From NCBI GenBank assembly GCA_018780645.1, contig JADMJJ010000047.1:62001-126000 (forward strand): 64,000 bases of DNA. Direction: 5' to 3'. The translations under genes were made by a program, and so were the position numbers. Each line of letters opens with the position of its first letter. Position 1 is the first letter of the stretch. The notes beneath the pieces are model-generated. The model was not told the origin of the DNA. It did not search any database and worked only from the letters and a program-made list of their open reading frames with translations. This document shows, one piece after another, positions 10,104 to 19,422 of the stretch. This DNA is from Burkholderiaceae bacterium. GTDB lineage: Bacteria > Pseudomonadota > Gammaproteobacteria > Burkholderiales > Burkholderiaceae_C.

Positions 10104-10124
10104 CCCGGATTGCATCCGGGCTAC
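10104..10124 (-). repeat. GTAG-type REP element
   Basis: CCCGGATTGCATCCGGGCTAC, reverse complement of GTAGCCCGGATGCAATCCGGG. Confidence 0.85.
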
Positions 10125-10168
10125 GGGACGAGGTCGCTCTCCGCGTGCCATCCGGGCCACGGGGCCGG

Positions 10169-10189
10169 GTAGCCCGGATGCAATCCGGG
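10169..10189 (+). repeat. GTAG-type REP element, inverted relative to 10104..10124
   Basis: GTAGCCCGGATGCAATCCGGG; the two copies form a BIME-like inverted pair in the kdpD-kdpE gap. Confidence 0.85.
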
Positions 10190-10207
10190 GTCAGCAGACC
10201 ACAATAC

Positions 10208-12928
10208 TCAAGCACTCTTCTCCTCCAGATCGGGCAGCAAGGGCGGCGTACCCAAGGGCAGGCTCAGCACGAACCGGGCACCGCCGCCGACCGCAGTCTC
10301 GGCCCAGATGCGCCCCTGGTGGGCCTGCATGATGGCACGGCAGATCGCCAGGCCCAGGCCGACGCCGGGCGTGGAGCTCTCCTTCTCGCCGCGGGTGAAT
10401 TTGTCGAACAGCTGCTCCTCGCGGCCGGCCGGCAGGCCGGGGCCGTGGTCGGCCACGCTGAGCAGCAGTTCGCTATTGCGAGCCTCGGCGGCGATGTCGA
10501 TCGCGGTGCCGGCCGGCGTGTACTTGGCCGCGTTCTCGAGCAGATTGCACAGCACGCGCTCGATCAGCACCGCATCGAGCTGCACCAGCGGCAGCTCGGG
10601 CGCCAGCGCGATGGCGATCTTGCGCCCGGCCAGTACCGGCTGCATCGCCTGCAGGGCGCTGCCCACGACCTCCTCGATCGGCTGCCATTCCAGGCGCAGC
10701 TGCACGGCGCCGCTCTGCAGGCGCGCCATGTCCAGCAGCTTGTTGACCATCGCGTTGATGCGTTGCGCCTCCTGCCTCAGGGCCTGGGCCATGTCCTGCC
10801 CGGCGGCCGGCAGCTCGGGCAGGGCCGCCAAGGTGTCGGCCAGGCCATAGACCACAGCCAACGGAGTGCGCAGATCGTGTGACAGCGCCGACAGCAGCGA
10901 GTTGCGCAGCCGCTCGGACTCGATATGTACCAGGGCGTCCTGGGCCACCTCGACGTAGTGCACCCGCTCCAGTGCCTGGCCGATGATGCTGGCATAGGTG
11001 TCGAGCTGGGCACGGCGCTCGGGCTGCATCACGCTGGCCAGGTCGCGCGGACGCACGGCCAGCACGCCCCGCGCCCGCATCGGCGCCTGCAGAGGCAAGT
11101 AGAACCAGGGGCTGCCAGGCAGGGTATCGGTGGCCAGGCCGGCGGCCTGGCCATGATCCAGCGCCCAGCGGGCGGTGCCCAGATCGGGCGGGTCCGGCTG
11201 TTCATCAACGCCCGGCGGCAGCTGCAGACGGTCCTGCAAATCGAGCACCAGCACCAAGGCACGGCCGTGCAGTTCGCGCGACAGGCTGTCTTGGGCACTC
11301 AGCACCACCTGCTCGGTCTGCAGCGCCCCCGACAGTTCGCGGGTCAACTCGAACAGCGCGCGCGAGCGGGCCTCGCGCTCGGCCGCCACCTGGGCCTGGT
11401 AGCGCAGGCCGGCGGTCAGCTGGCCTGTGACCAGGCCCACTGCCAGCATGACGATGAAGGTCAAGAGGTACTGCACGTCGGAGACCGCAAAACTCAGGTG
11501 CGGCGCAACGAAGAAGAAGTCGAACAGGCCGACGCTGACGAAGCTGGCCAGCACCGAGGGCCCGCGCCCCCAGCGCAGCGAGACGCCGACCACCGTGAGC
11601 AGGAACAGCATGACGATATTGGCCTCGTCGAACCAGGCCTGCAGCGGCCGGGCCAGCGCCGTGGTGGCCACGCAGGCCAGCAGGGCCAGACCGTAGCGTT
11701 GCCACTGGCCGACCCAGCGCGACCAGCCGACGGCCGCAGCATCGGCGGGCGCCTTGACAACCGGTGTGGCCATCGGGCGACCGACCTCGATCAAGTCCAC
11801 ATCGGGTGCACTCTCGGCCAGGCGCTGGTGCAGGCTCGGGCCCGAGAACCATTTTCGCCAGGCCGACTGCGCCGGCGCGCGCCCCAGCATCAGCTGCGAC
11901 AGATTGTGCTCACGCGCATGGGCAATCAAGGCCGGGGCCATGTCTTGCGCCTGCAGCACGGCGGTGGCCGCACCGAGGTCATGGGCCAGGCGCACGACGC
12001 GCAGGATGCGCTCGCGCTGCGCGTCCGGCAGGCGCTGCAGCTGCGGTGTTTCCACATAGACCGCATGCCAGCTGACATTGAGCTGCTGGGCCAGCCGCGC
12101 GGCGCTGCGCACCACATGCTCGGCCCCCGGCGTCGGGCCGATCGCGCAGAGAATCGCGGCCTCGGTCTTCCAGACCTGGCTGATGGCCTTGTTGCTGCGC
12201 CAGGCCTGCACATCGTCTTCCACCCGGTCGGCGGTGCGGCGCAGCGCCAGCTCGCGCAGGGCCATCAGATTGCCCTTGCGGAAGAAGTTGCGCGCGGCGC
12301 GCTCGGCCTGGCCGGGCATGTAGACCTTGCCGGCCTTCAGCCGCGCCAGCAGCTCGTCGGCAGGTGTGTCCACCATCACGACTTCATCGGCGCGGTCGAA
12401 GAAGGTGTCGGGCAGGGTCTCGTGCACGCGTATGCCGGTGATGCCGCCAACTACGTCGTTGAGGCTTTCCAGATGCTGGACGTTCAAGGTGGTATAGACG
12501 TCGATGCCGTTGGCCAGCAGCTCTTCCACATCCTGCCAACGCTTGGGGTGGCGCGAGCCTGCGACATTGGAGTGGGCCAGCTCATCGACGAGTATCAACG
12601 CGGGATGGCGCAGCAGGGCCGCATCCAGATCGAACTCCGGCAGGCTGCGGCCGCGATAGTCGATCTGCCGTGCCGGCAAGACCTCCAAGCCCTCGGTCAG
12701 TGCCAGCGTCTCGCTGCGGCCATGGGTCTCGACCACACCCACCAGCACCTCGCGGCCCTCGCTCAAGAGCTTGCGCGCGGCCTGCAACATCGCATAGGTC
12801 TTGCCCACGCCTGCAGAGGAGCCGAAGTAGATGCGCAGCTTGCCGCGCGTGGCCTGCTCTTCCTCCTGACGCAGCTGCTCCAGCAGCGCGTCGGGGTCGG
12901 GGCGTTGGTCGTCACTTGTCATCGTCAT
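10208..12928 (-). CDS. kdpD: Osmosensitive K+ channel histidine kinase KdpD
   Basis: GKLRIYFGSSAGVGKTYAML Walker motif, Usp domain, DUF4118 TM region, HisKA/HATPase (ALSHDLRTPLAVVYG). Confidence 0.96.
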   Translation of the reverse strand: MTMTSDDQRPDPDALLEQLRQEEEQATRGKLRIYFGSSAGVGKTYAMLQAARKLLSEGREVLVGVVETHGRSETLALTEGLEVLPARQIDYRGRSLPEFDLDAALLRHPALILVDELAHSNVAGSRHPKRWQDVEELLANGIDVYTTLNVQHLESLNDVVGGITGIRVHETLPDTFFDRADEVVMVDTPADELLARLKAGKVYMPGQAERAARNFFRKGNLMALRELALRRTADRVEDDVQAWRSNKAISQVWKTEAAILCAIGPTPGAEHVVRSAARLAQQLNVSWHAVYVETPQLQRLPDAQRERILRVVRLAHDLGAATAVLQAQDMAPALIAHAREHNLSQLMLGRAPAQSAWRKWFSGPSLHQRLAESAPDVDLIEVGRPMATPVVKAPADAAAVGWSRWVGQWQRYGLALLACVATTALARPLQAWFDEANIVMLFLLTVVGVSLRWGRGPSVLASFVSVGLFDFFFVAPHLSFAVSDVQYLLTFIVMLAVGLVTGQLTAGLRYQAQVAAEREARSRALFELTRELSGALQTEQVVLSAQDSLSRELHGRALVLVLDLQDRLQLPPGVDEQPDPPDLGTARWALDHGQAAGLATDTLPGSPWFYLPLQAPMRARGVLAVRPRDLASVMQPERRAQLDTYASIIGQALERVHYVEVAQDALVHIESERLRNSLLSALSHDLRTPLAVVYGLADTLAALPELPAAGQDMAQALRQEAQRINAMVNKLLDMARLQSGAVQLRLEWQPIEEVVGSALQAMQPVLAGRKIAIALAPELPLVQLDAVLIERVLCNLLENAAKYTPAGTAIDIAAEARNSELLLSVADHGPGLPAGREEQLFDKFTRGEKESSTPGVGLGLAICRAIMQAHQGRIWAETAVGGGARFVLSLPLGTPPLLPDLEEKSA

Positions 12929-12929
12929 C

Positions 12930-13895
12930 TCAGAGCCAACCCGCCCGCTTGAAGCGCCACCACAGGCCGAGGCAGACGGTGGTGATCAGGCCCAGCGCCG
13001 CCGGGTAGCCCCACTGCCATTTCAGCTCGGGCATGCCCTCGAAGTTCATGCCCCAGATGCCGGCAAAGGCGGTGGCGGCGGCAAAGATGCCGGCCCAGGC
13101 CGCCAGCCGTTTGGTGACATTGCTGTCCTCGATCGCAACCATCGACAGATTGGCCTGTATCGCCGTGCCTATGGTTTCACGCACCGACTCGATCGCGCCA
13201 TGGATGCGCGCCAGATGGTCTGCCACGTCACGGAAATAGTCTTCCGAGCGGGCGCAGATCGGCGGCGTGCGCCCACCATGCAGCTTGGACAGCATCTCCA
13301 GCATCGGCGCCACCGCGCGGCGCAGCAGCATCAGCCGGCGCTTCAGGCCGTACAGGCGTTGGATATTGTCGCTGGCCGCGCCGGGGGTGAAGATGCTTTG
13401 CTCGACCTCCTCCAGCTCCGATTCCAGGATGTCGAGTATCGGAAAGTAGCGGTCCACCACCGCGTCCATCAGCGCATACAGCACGAAGCTGGGGCCATGG
13501 CGCAGCAGCTCGGGCTCGCGCTCGCAGCGCTCGCGCACACCGAGGAAGTGCAGCTTGCTGCCATTGCGCACCGACAGCACATAGTGCGGCCCGACGAACA
13601 CCGCCACCTCGCCCAGGCTCAGTTCGCCATTCACCCAGTCGATCAGGTGCATGACGACGAACAGCTCCTCGCCGTACTCGTCAACCTTGGGGCGCTGGTG
13701 GCCGTGGCTGGCATCTTCCACCGCCAGCGAGTGCAGATTGAACAGGCGCCGGTACGGCTCCAGCTCCGTGGCGCCGGCATCACGCAGCGCGACCCAGACA
13801 AAGGTGTCGGGCTGATCGAGATGGGCACCCAAGTCCTCGGGCGCCACATCGGCCAGCTTCTCACCGTGTTGATAGACCGCGCAGTTGATCAGCAT
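12930..13895 (-). CDS. corA: CorA family magnesium transporter
   Basis: C-terminal YGMN-type signature in GIWGMNFEGMPELKWQWGYPAALGLI plus typical CorA N-terminal domain. Confidence 0.93.
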   Translation of the reverse strand: MLINCAVYQHGEKLADVAPEDLGAHLDQPDTFVWVALRDAGATELEPYRRLFNLHSLAVEDASHGHQRPKVDEYGEELFVVMHLIDWVNGELSLGEVAVFVGPHYVLSVRNGSKLHFLGVRERCEREPELLRHGPSFVLYALMDAVVDRYFPILDILESELEEVEQSIFTPGAASDNIQRLYGLKRRLMLLRRAVAPMLEMLSKLHGGRTPPICARSEDYFRDVADHLARIHGAIESVRETIGTAIQANLSMVAIEDSNVTKRLAAWAGIFAAATAFAGIWGMNFEGMPELKWQWGYPAALGLITTVCLGLWWRFKRAGWL

Positions 13896-13910
13896 GGGAG
13901 CATTGTCTCG

Positions 13911-14486
13911 CTAGGGCCGGGTCTTATCCAACGCCAGATTCAGCTTCAGCACATGGACGCGCGGCTCGCCCAGCAGGCCCAGGTCGCGGCCCTCGGTGTG
14001 CTCGTCGATCAGGCGCAGCACTTCAGACACCGGCAGCTGGCGCTCGCGCGCCACCCGGCCGGCCTGATAGCGGGCGGCAGCTACTGTGATATGCGGATCC
14101 AGGCCGCTGGCCGAGGCCGTCACCAGATCGGCGGGCACCGGCAGCGTGTTGTCCGGATCGGCCGCACGCAGCGCCTCGACCCGCCCCTTGACGGCATCGA
14201 CCAGGGCCGGATTCAGCGGGCCCTGGTTCGAGCCGCCAGAGCCGGCCGCGTTATTGGCCATGGGCCCGGTGGCCGAGGGGCGGCCCCAGAAGTATTTGGG
14301 GGAGGTGAAGCTCTGGCCTATCAACTCGGAGCCGACGGACTTGCCGCCTTCGGTGATCAGGCTGCCCGCCGCCTGCTGCGGGAACAGCAGCTTGCCGACA
14401 CCGGTGACGGCCACGGGGTAGAGCAGCCCGGTGATGGCACTGAGCAGTACCAGCGAGACCAGGGCCGGACGCAGGATTTTGGACAT
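13911..14486 (-). CDS. kdpC: K+-transporting ATPase subunit C
   Basis: [27 protein letters not shown] ... [22 protein letters not shown]. Confidence 0.96.
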   Translation of the reverse strand: MSKILRPALVSLVLLSAITGLLYPVAVTGVGKLLFPQQAAGSLITEGGKSVGSELIGQSFTSPKYFWGRPSATGPMANNAAGSGGSNQGPLNPALVDAVKGRVEALRAADPDNTLPVPADLVTASASGLDPHITVAAARYQAGRVARERQLPVSEVLRLIDEHTEGRDLGLLGEPRVHVLKLNLALDKTRP

Positions 14487-14498
14487 GGGGGTTACTCC

Positions 14499-16589
14499 TT
14501 AAACGAGGTGGCCGGCGACCAGAATCAGGTCGATGGCCTTGATGCCGATGAAGGGCACGATCAGGCCACCCAGGCCGTAGATCAGCAGATTCCGGCGCAG
14601 CAGCGCAGCCGCACCGATGGCGCGGTATTGCACGCCCTTCAGCGCCAGCGGAATCAGCGCAACGATGATCAGCGCATTGAAGATCACCGCCGACAGAATC
14701 GCCGAGCTGGGGCTGTGCAGGGCCATCACGTTCAGCGCCGACAGCTGCGGATAGACGCCGACGAACATCGCCGGGATGATGGCGAAGTACTTGGCCACGT
14801 CATTGGCGATCGAGAAGGTCGTGAGGGACCCGCGCGTCATCAGCAACTGCTTGCCGGTCTCGACGATCTCCAGCAGCTTGGTCGGGTTGGAGTCCAGGTC
14901 CACCATATTGCCGGCCTCCTTGGCCGCCTGGGTGCCGGTATTCATGGCCACGGCCACGTCGGCCTGGGCCAGCGCCGGGGCGTCGTTGGTGCCGTCGCCG
15001 GTCATCGCCACCAGCCGGCCCTCGCCCTGGTACTCGCGTATCAGCTTCAGCTTGGCCTCGGGCGTGGCCTCGGCCAGGAAGTCATCGACGCCGGCTTCGG
15101 CGGCGATGGCGGCAGCCGTCAGCCGGTTGTCGCCGGTGATCATCACCGTCTTGATGCCCATGCGGCGCAGCTCGGCAAAGCGCTCCTTGATGCCGCCCTT
15201 GACGATGTCCTTGAGCTCGACCACGCCCAGCGCGCGGGCGCCGTCCGACACGACCAGCGGCGTGCTGCCGCGGCGTGCCACGTCGTCGATCAGATGGCTC
15301 AGCTCGACTGGGAAGCTGCCGCCCAGCGCCTGCACATGCTGGCGCACGGCATCGCCTGCGCCCTTGCGAATGACGCGTCCGCCGGCCAGATCGACGCCGC
15401 TCATCCGCGTCTGTGCGGTGAAGGGCACAAACTGGGCCTGCAGCGATGTCATGTCGCGCTCGCGCAGGTTGAATCGGGTCTTGGCCAGCACGACGATGCT
15501 GCGGCCCTCCGGCGTCTCATCGGCCAGCGACGACAGCTGGGCCGCATCGGCCAGTTGCTGCTCGGTCACGCCGGGCACCGGCATGAAGGCGCTGGCCTGG
15601 CGATTGCCCAGCGTGATCGTGCCGGTCTTGTCCAGCATCAGCACGTCCACATCACCGGCGGCCTCGACCGCGCGGCCCGAGGTGGCGATCACATTGGCCT
15701 GCATCATGCGGCTCATGCCGGCAACGCCGATGGCCGACAGCAGGCCGCCGATGGTGGTCGGGATCAGGCAGACCAGCAGGGCAATCAGCGCGGTGATGGA
15801 CACCACGGTGCCTGCCCCGGCCGCCTCGACACTGAACATCGAGAACGGCAGCAGGGTCACGGTGACGACCAGGAACACCAGGGTCAGGGCCACCAGCAGA
15901 ATCGTCAACGCCACCTCGTTGGGGGTCTTCTGGCGCTTGGCGCCTTCGACCATGGCAATCATGCGATCGAGGAACGATTCACCCGGATTGACGGTGATGC
16001 GTACCACCAGCCAGTCGGACAGCACGCGGGTGCCGCCGGTGACCGAGCCGAAATCGCCGCCCGATTCGCGTATCACGGGGGCTGACTCGCCGGTGATGGC
16101 GCTCTCATCGACGGAGGCCACGCCTTCGATGACCTCGCCGTCCAGCGGAATCATGTCGCCGGCCTCGACCAGCACGACATGGCCCTTGCGCAGCTCGTCC
16201 GACTGGGCCGGATGCCATTGCGAGCCATGCTTGGGCTCGTGCAGCTTCTTGGCCCAGGTGCGGGTCTTGAGGCCGCGCAGCGAGGCCGCCTGGGCCTTGC
16301 TGCGCCCCTCGGCCATGGCCTCGGCGAAGTTGGCGAACAGCACGGTAAACCACAGCCACAGCGCGATCGCCAGCATGAACATCGAGCCCTCGGTGCCGGC
16401 CACGGCCGGCACGCGCAGGCTGAGAAGCCACAGCAGGCTGGTCAGCAGCGAGCCGATATAGACGACGAACATCACCGGGTTGCGCCACTGCAAGCGCGGG
16501 TCCAGCTTGACGAAGGACTCGCGCAGGGCGGGGCCCACCAGCTTGGGATCGAAAAGCGAGAAAGCGGTTTGCGTATTCATGGTGGTCAT
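14499..16589 (-). CDS. kdpB: K+-transporting ATPase subunit B
   Basis: P-type ATPase motifs [40 protein letters not shown]. Confidence 0.98.
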   Translation of the reverse strand: MTTMNTQTAFSLFDPKLVGPALRESFVKLDPRLQWRNPVMFVVYIGSLLTSLLWLLSLRVPAVAGTEGSMFMLAIALWLWFTVLFANFAEAMAEGRSKAQAASLRGLKTRTWAKKLHEPKHGSQWHPAQSDELRKGHVVLVEAGDMIPLDGEVIEGVASVDESAITGESAPVIRESGGDFGSVTGGTRVLSDWLVVRITVNPGESFLDRMIAMVEGAKRQKTPNEVALTILLVALTLVFLVVTVTLLPFSMFSVEAAGAGTVVSITALIALLVCLIPTTIGGLLSAIGVAGMSRMMQANVIATSGRAVEAAGDVDVLMLDKTGTITLGNRQASAFMPVPGVTEQQLADAAQLSSLADETPEGRSIVVLAKTRFNLRERDMTSLQAQFVPFTAQTRMSGVDLAGGRVIRKGAGDAVRQHVQALGGSFPVELSHLIDDVARRGSTPLVVSDGARALGVVELKDIVKGGIKERFAELRRMGIKTVMITGDNRLTAAAIAAEAGVDDFLAEATPEAKLKLIREYQGEGRLVAMTGDGTNDAPALAQADVAVAMNTGTQAAKEAGNMVDLDSNPTKLLEIVETGKQLLMTRGSLTTFSIANDVAKYFAIIPAMFVGVYPQLSALNVMALHSPSSAILSAVIFNALIIVALIPLALKGVQYRAIGAAALLRRNLLIYGLGGLIVPFIGIKAIDLILVAGHLV

Positions 16590-16592
16590 GAT

Positions 16593-18299
16593 TCAGACCT
16601 TCATCAGAAGCAGGTGCTCGACGACAGGCCCCAGGGCCAGCGCAGGCACGAAGTTGAGCAGGCCGACCAGCAGCACGGTGCCGACCAGCAGTGCGACAAA
16701 CAGCGGTCCATGGGTGCCCAGCGTGCCGGCGCCGACGGGGACGCGCTTCTTCGCCGCCATGCTGCCGGCCAGGGCCAGCACCGGCACGATCACGCCAAAG
16801 CGGCCCAGCCACATCACGACGCCCAGCAGCGTGTTGTAGAACGGTGTGTTGGCCGACAGGCCGGCGAAGGCGCTGCCGTTGTTGTTGCCGGCCGATGTCA
16901 AGGCGTAGAGGATCTCCGAGAAGCCGTGCGCGCCCGGGTTCGCAATGCCCGCCTTGCCGCCCGCCGCCAGCACAGCGATGGCCGTGCCAACCAGCACGAC
17001 GATGGGCGTAACGAGGATGGCGATGGATACCATCTTCATATCGTGGGCCTCGATCTTCTTGCCCAGGTACTCGGGCGTGCGGCCAATCATCAGACCGGCG
17101 ATGAAGACCGCCGTGACGGCAAAGACCAGCATGCCGTACAGGCCCGTGCCGACGCCGCCGAACACCACCTCGCCCAGCTGCATCATCACCAGGGGCACCA
17201 TGCCGCCCAGCGGCGTCATGGAGTCGTGCATGCTGTTCACCGCACCGCAGGAGGCGGACGTGGTGATGACGGCAAACAGGCTGCTGGCGGTGATGCCGAA
17301 GCGGGTTTCCTTGCCCTCCATATTGCCGCCGGCCTGGGTGGCGCTCAGGCTCTGGTCGACACCGAGCGTGGCAAGCGCAGGATTGCCCGCCTGCTCGGCC
17401 GCCGTGGCCGTGACCACGCCGGCGATGAACAGCACGCTCATCGCCGCCAGAATGGCCACGCCCTGACGCTTGTCGCCGACCAGCTGACCAAAGGCGAAGC
17501 ACAGCGCGGCCGGGATCAGGAAGATGGACAGCATCTGCGCGAAGTTGCTCAGCGGCGTCGGATTCTCGTAGGGGTGGGCCGAGTTGGCATTGAAGTAGCC
17601 GCCACCATTGGTGCCCAGCATCTTGATCGCCTCCTGCGAGGCCACCGGGCCCATGGCAATCTGCTGCCTCTGCTCGAGCCCGGGCAAATCAACATAGGCG
17701 CTGAAGTTCTGGATCACGCCCTGCCCCACCAGGAACAACGCGAACACGAAGGACAGCGGCAGCAGCACCCACAGCGTGACACGGGTCAGGTCAACCCAGA
17801 AGTTGCCTATGGTGCCCGAGAGCTTGGAGGCGAAGCCGCGTATCAGCGCGAACACCACGGCAATGCCGGTGGCGGCAGAGACGAAGTTCTGCACCGTCAG
17901 CGCCAGCATCTGCGTCAGATAACTCATGGTGGACTCGCCGCCATAGCCCTGCCAGTTGGTGTTGGTGACAAAGCTGATGGCGGTGTTGAAGGCCGAGTCG
18001 GGCGTGATCGACGCCATACCTTGCGGGTTCAGCGGCAGCAGGCCCTGCAGGCGTTGCAGCGCATAGGCCGCCAGCACGCCCAGAAAGCTGAACAGCAGCA
18101 GCGCGAAGGCGTACTGCTTCCAGTGCATGCCTTCATCGGGCCTGACGCCGGCCAGGCGATAGAAGCCGCCTTCGACGGCCCCCATCCAGCGCGGCAGGGT
18201 GCCCTCGGCCACCCGCGAGAGCCACTTCGACAGCGGCCAGGCCAGCAGCAGCAGAATGCCCATGAAGAGGGCAAGATTGAGCCAGGCAGAGGCGCCCAT
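16593..18299 (-). CDS. kdpA: K+-transporting ATPase subunit A
   Basis: [49 protein letters not shown]. Confidence 0.98.
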   Translation of the reverse strand: MGASAWLNLALFMGILLLLAWPLSKWLSRVAEGTLPRWMGAVEGGFYRLAGVRPDEGMHWKQYAFALLLFSFLGVLAAYALQRLQGLLPLNPQGMASITPDSAFNTAISFVTNTNWQGYGGESTMSYLTQMLALTVQNFVSAATGIAVVFALIRGFASKLSGTIGNFWVDLTRVTLWVLLPLSFVFALFLVGQGVIQNFSAYVDLPGLEQRQQIAMGPVASQEAIKMLGTNGGGYFNANSAHPYENPTPLSNFAQMLSIFLIPAALCFAFGQLVGDKRQGVAILAAMSVLFIAGVVTATAAEQAGNPALATLGVDQSLSATQAGGNMEGKETRFGITASSLFAVITTSASCGAVNSMHDSMTPLGGMVPLVMMQLGEVVFGGVGTGLYGMLVFAVTAVFIAGLMIGRTPEYLGKKIEAHDMKMVSIAILVTPIVVLVGTAIAVLAAGGKAGIANPGAHGFSEILYALTSAGNNNGSAFAGLSANTPFYNTLLGVVMWLGRFGVIVPVLALAGSMAAKKRVPVGAGTLGTHGPLFVALLVGTVLLVGLLNFVPALALGPVVEHLLLMKV

Positions 18300-18389
18300 T
18301 CAGAACTCCTCGGCGCGCAGCAGCGCATACAGCAGGTAGATGAAGAGGGCCGCGGCGGTGAAGCCGCTCAGCCAGTAGAGGGCATTCAT
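18300..18389 (-). CDS. kdpF: K+-transporting ATPase subunit F (29 aa), absent from the ORF track because of size
   Basis: MNALYWLSGFTAAALFIYLLYALLRAEEF*, one TM helix, immediately upstream of kdpA. Confidence 0.85.
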   Translation of the reverse strand: MNALYWLSGFTAAALFIYLLYALLRAEEF

Positions 18390-18478
18390 TTGCGCGGCTC
18401 CAGTTTTTGGCTGGCCACGGCCAGCCCGATGGCCAGGCCGAACAGGCCCAGGCTCAGCAGCAAAAAGAAAGCATCCAT
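18386..18478 (-). CDS. 30-aa putative membrane micro-ORF upstream of kdpF
   Basis: MDAFFLLLSLGLFGLAIGLAVASQKLEPRK*, ATGA overlap with kdpF start. Confidence 0.6.
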   Translation of the reverse strand: MDAFFLLLSLGLFGLAIGLAVASQKLEPRK

Positions 18479-18602
18479 GCTCAGCTCGTGATCGAGTGGT
18501 GATGCATAAAGCTTATAGAGAGGGGTATCAACGTTGCATAGAAGCTGGATTGCGCCACATCAAGAATCTGTAAAGATGTGGGCCGCGGTTCTTGTCGCTC
18601 CC

Positions 18603-18623
18603 CCCGGATTCCATCCGGGCTAC
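18603..18623 (-). repeat. GTAG-type REP element
   Basis: CCCGGATTCCATCCGGGCTAC. Confidence 0.75.
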
Positions 18624-18659
18624 AGCGCTGAATCATGGTCTTGGCCGAAGGAGAAACAC

Positions 18660-18965
18660 ATGAGCAAGGGATACTGGATCGCGCGCGTCGACGTCGCCGA
18701 CTTCGAGGCCTACAAGGCCTATATCGCCGCCAATGCCGAGCCGTTCAGGCAGTTCGGCGCGCACTTTCTGGTGCGCAGCGGGCGCATGGAGAATCCCGAG
18801 GGCGGCAGCCGCAGCCGCAATGTCGTGATCGAGTTCCCGTCCTACCAGGCGGCGCTCGACTGCTGGCATTCGCCCGGCTACCAGGCCGCGATTCAGCTGC
18901 GCCTGCCGGTCTCGACCATTGACCTGATCATCATCGAGGGCTACGACGGCCCGCAACCGACCTGA
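18660..18965 (+). CDS. DUF1330 domain-containing protein
   Basis: MSKGYWIARVDVADFEAYKAYIAANAEPFRQFGAHFLVRSG ... RNVVIEFPSYQAALDCWHSPGYQAAIQLR. Confidence 0.9.
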   Translation: MSKGYWIARVDVADFEAYKAYIAANAEPFRQFGAHFLVRSGRMENPEGGSRSRNVVIEFPSYQAALDCWHSPGYQAAIQLRLPVSTIDLIIIEGYDGPQPT

Positions 18966-18975
18966 CCCCACAGCA

Positions 18976-19395
18976 ATGACCGAGAGCTACACCGTCCTTC
19001 CGGCCACGCCATCCGTTGACGACTACCGCCGCCTGCGCGCCGAATCCGGCCTCAGCCCCAAGACGGAGGCGGCCGCCCTGCGCGGCCTGCCCAACAGCCT
19101 GTTCGCGGTGCAGGTGCTGCACGAGGGCCGTGCCGTGGGCATGGGCCGTGTCATCGGCGACGGCGGCTGAGTCTATCAAGTGGTTGACATTGCCGTGCTG
19201 CCCGCACACCAGGGCCGGGGGCTGGGCAAGCGCATCATGGGCGAGATCATGCGCTATCTCGAGGCCGAGGCGCCGGAAAGTGCCTACGTCAGCCTGATCG
19301 CCGACGGCCCGGCCAAGGACCTCTACGCGCAATTCGGCTTTGTGCCCACCGCGCCGCTGTCCATAGGCATGGCCTGGAAGCGGCAGGGCTCCTGA
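18976..19395 (+). pseudogene. GNAT family N-acetyltransferase with in-frame TGA at codon 65 (nonsense mutation, sequence error or recoding)
   Basis: ORFs 18976..19170 and 19180..19395 are in the same frame; ...GMGRVIGDGG*VYQVVDIAVLPAHQGRGLGKRIMGEIM... Confidence 0.8.
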
Positions 19396-19422
19396 CTGAT
19401 TCACGACAAGGCAGATCCAAAC

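Noticed and set aside
10925-12952. 675-aa plus-strand ORF antisense to kdpD
   Set aside because: Shadow ORF; kdpD has clear domain motifs on the other strand.
13200-16085. 961-aa plus-strand ORF antisense to corA/kdpC/kdpB
   Set aside because: Low-complexity Gln/His/Arg/Gly-rich translation, typical of an antisense shadow ORF in high-GC DNA; kdpB, kdpC and corA on the opposite strand are unambiguous.
16179-18491. 770-aa plus-strand ORF antisense to kdpA/kdpB
   Set aside because: Shadow ORF with compositionally biased sequence and no recognisable domain.
19171-19230. SECIS-like hairpin after the in-frame TGA
   Set aside because: Only a short GCCC/GGGC stem about 29 nt downstream was found by eye; not enough to call selenocysteine insertion.
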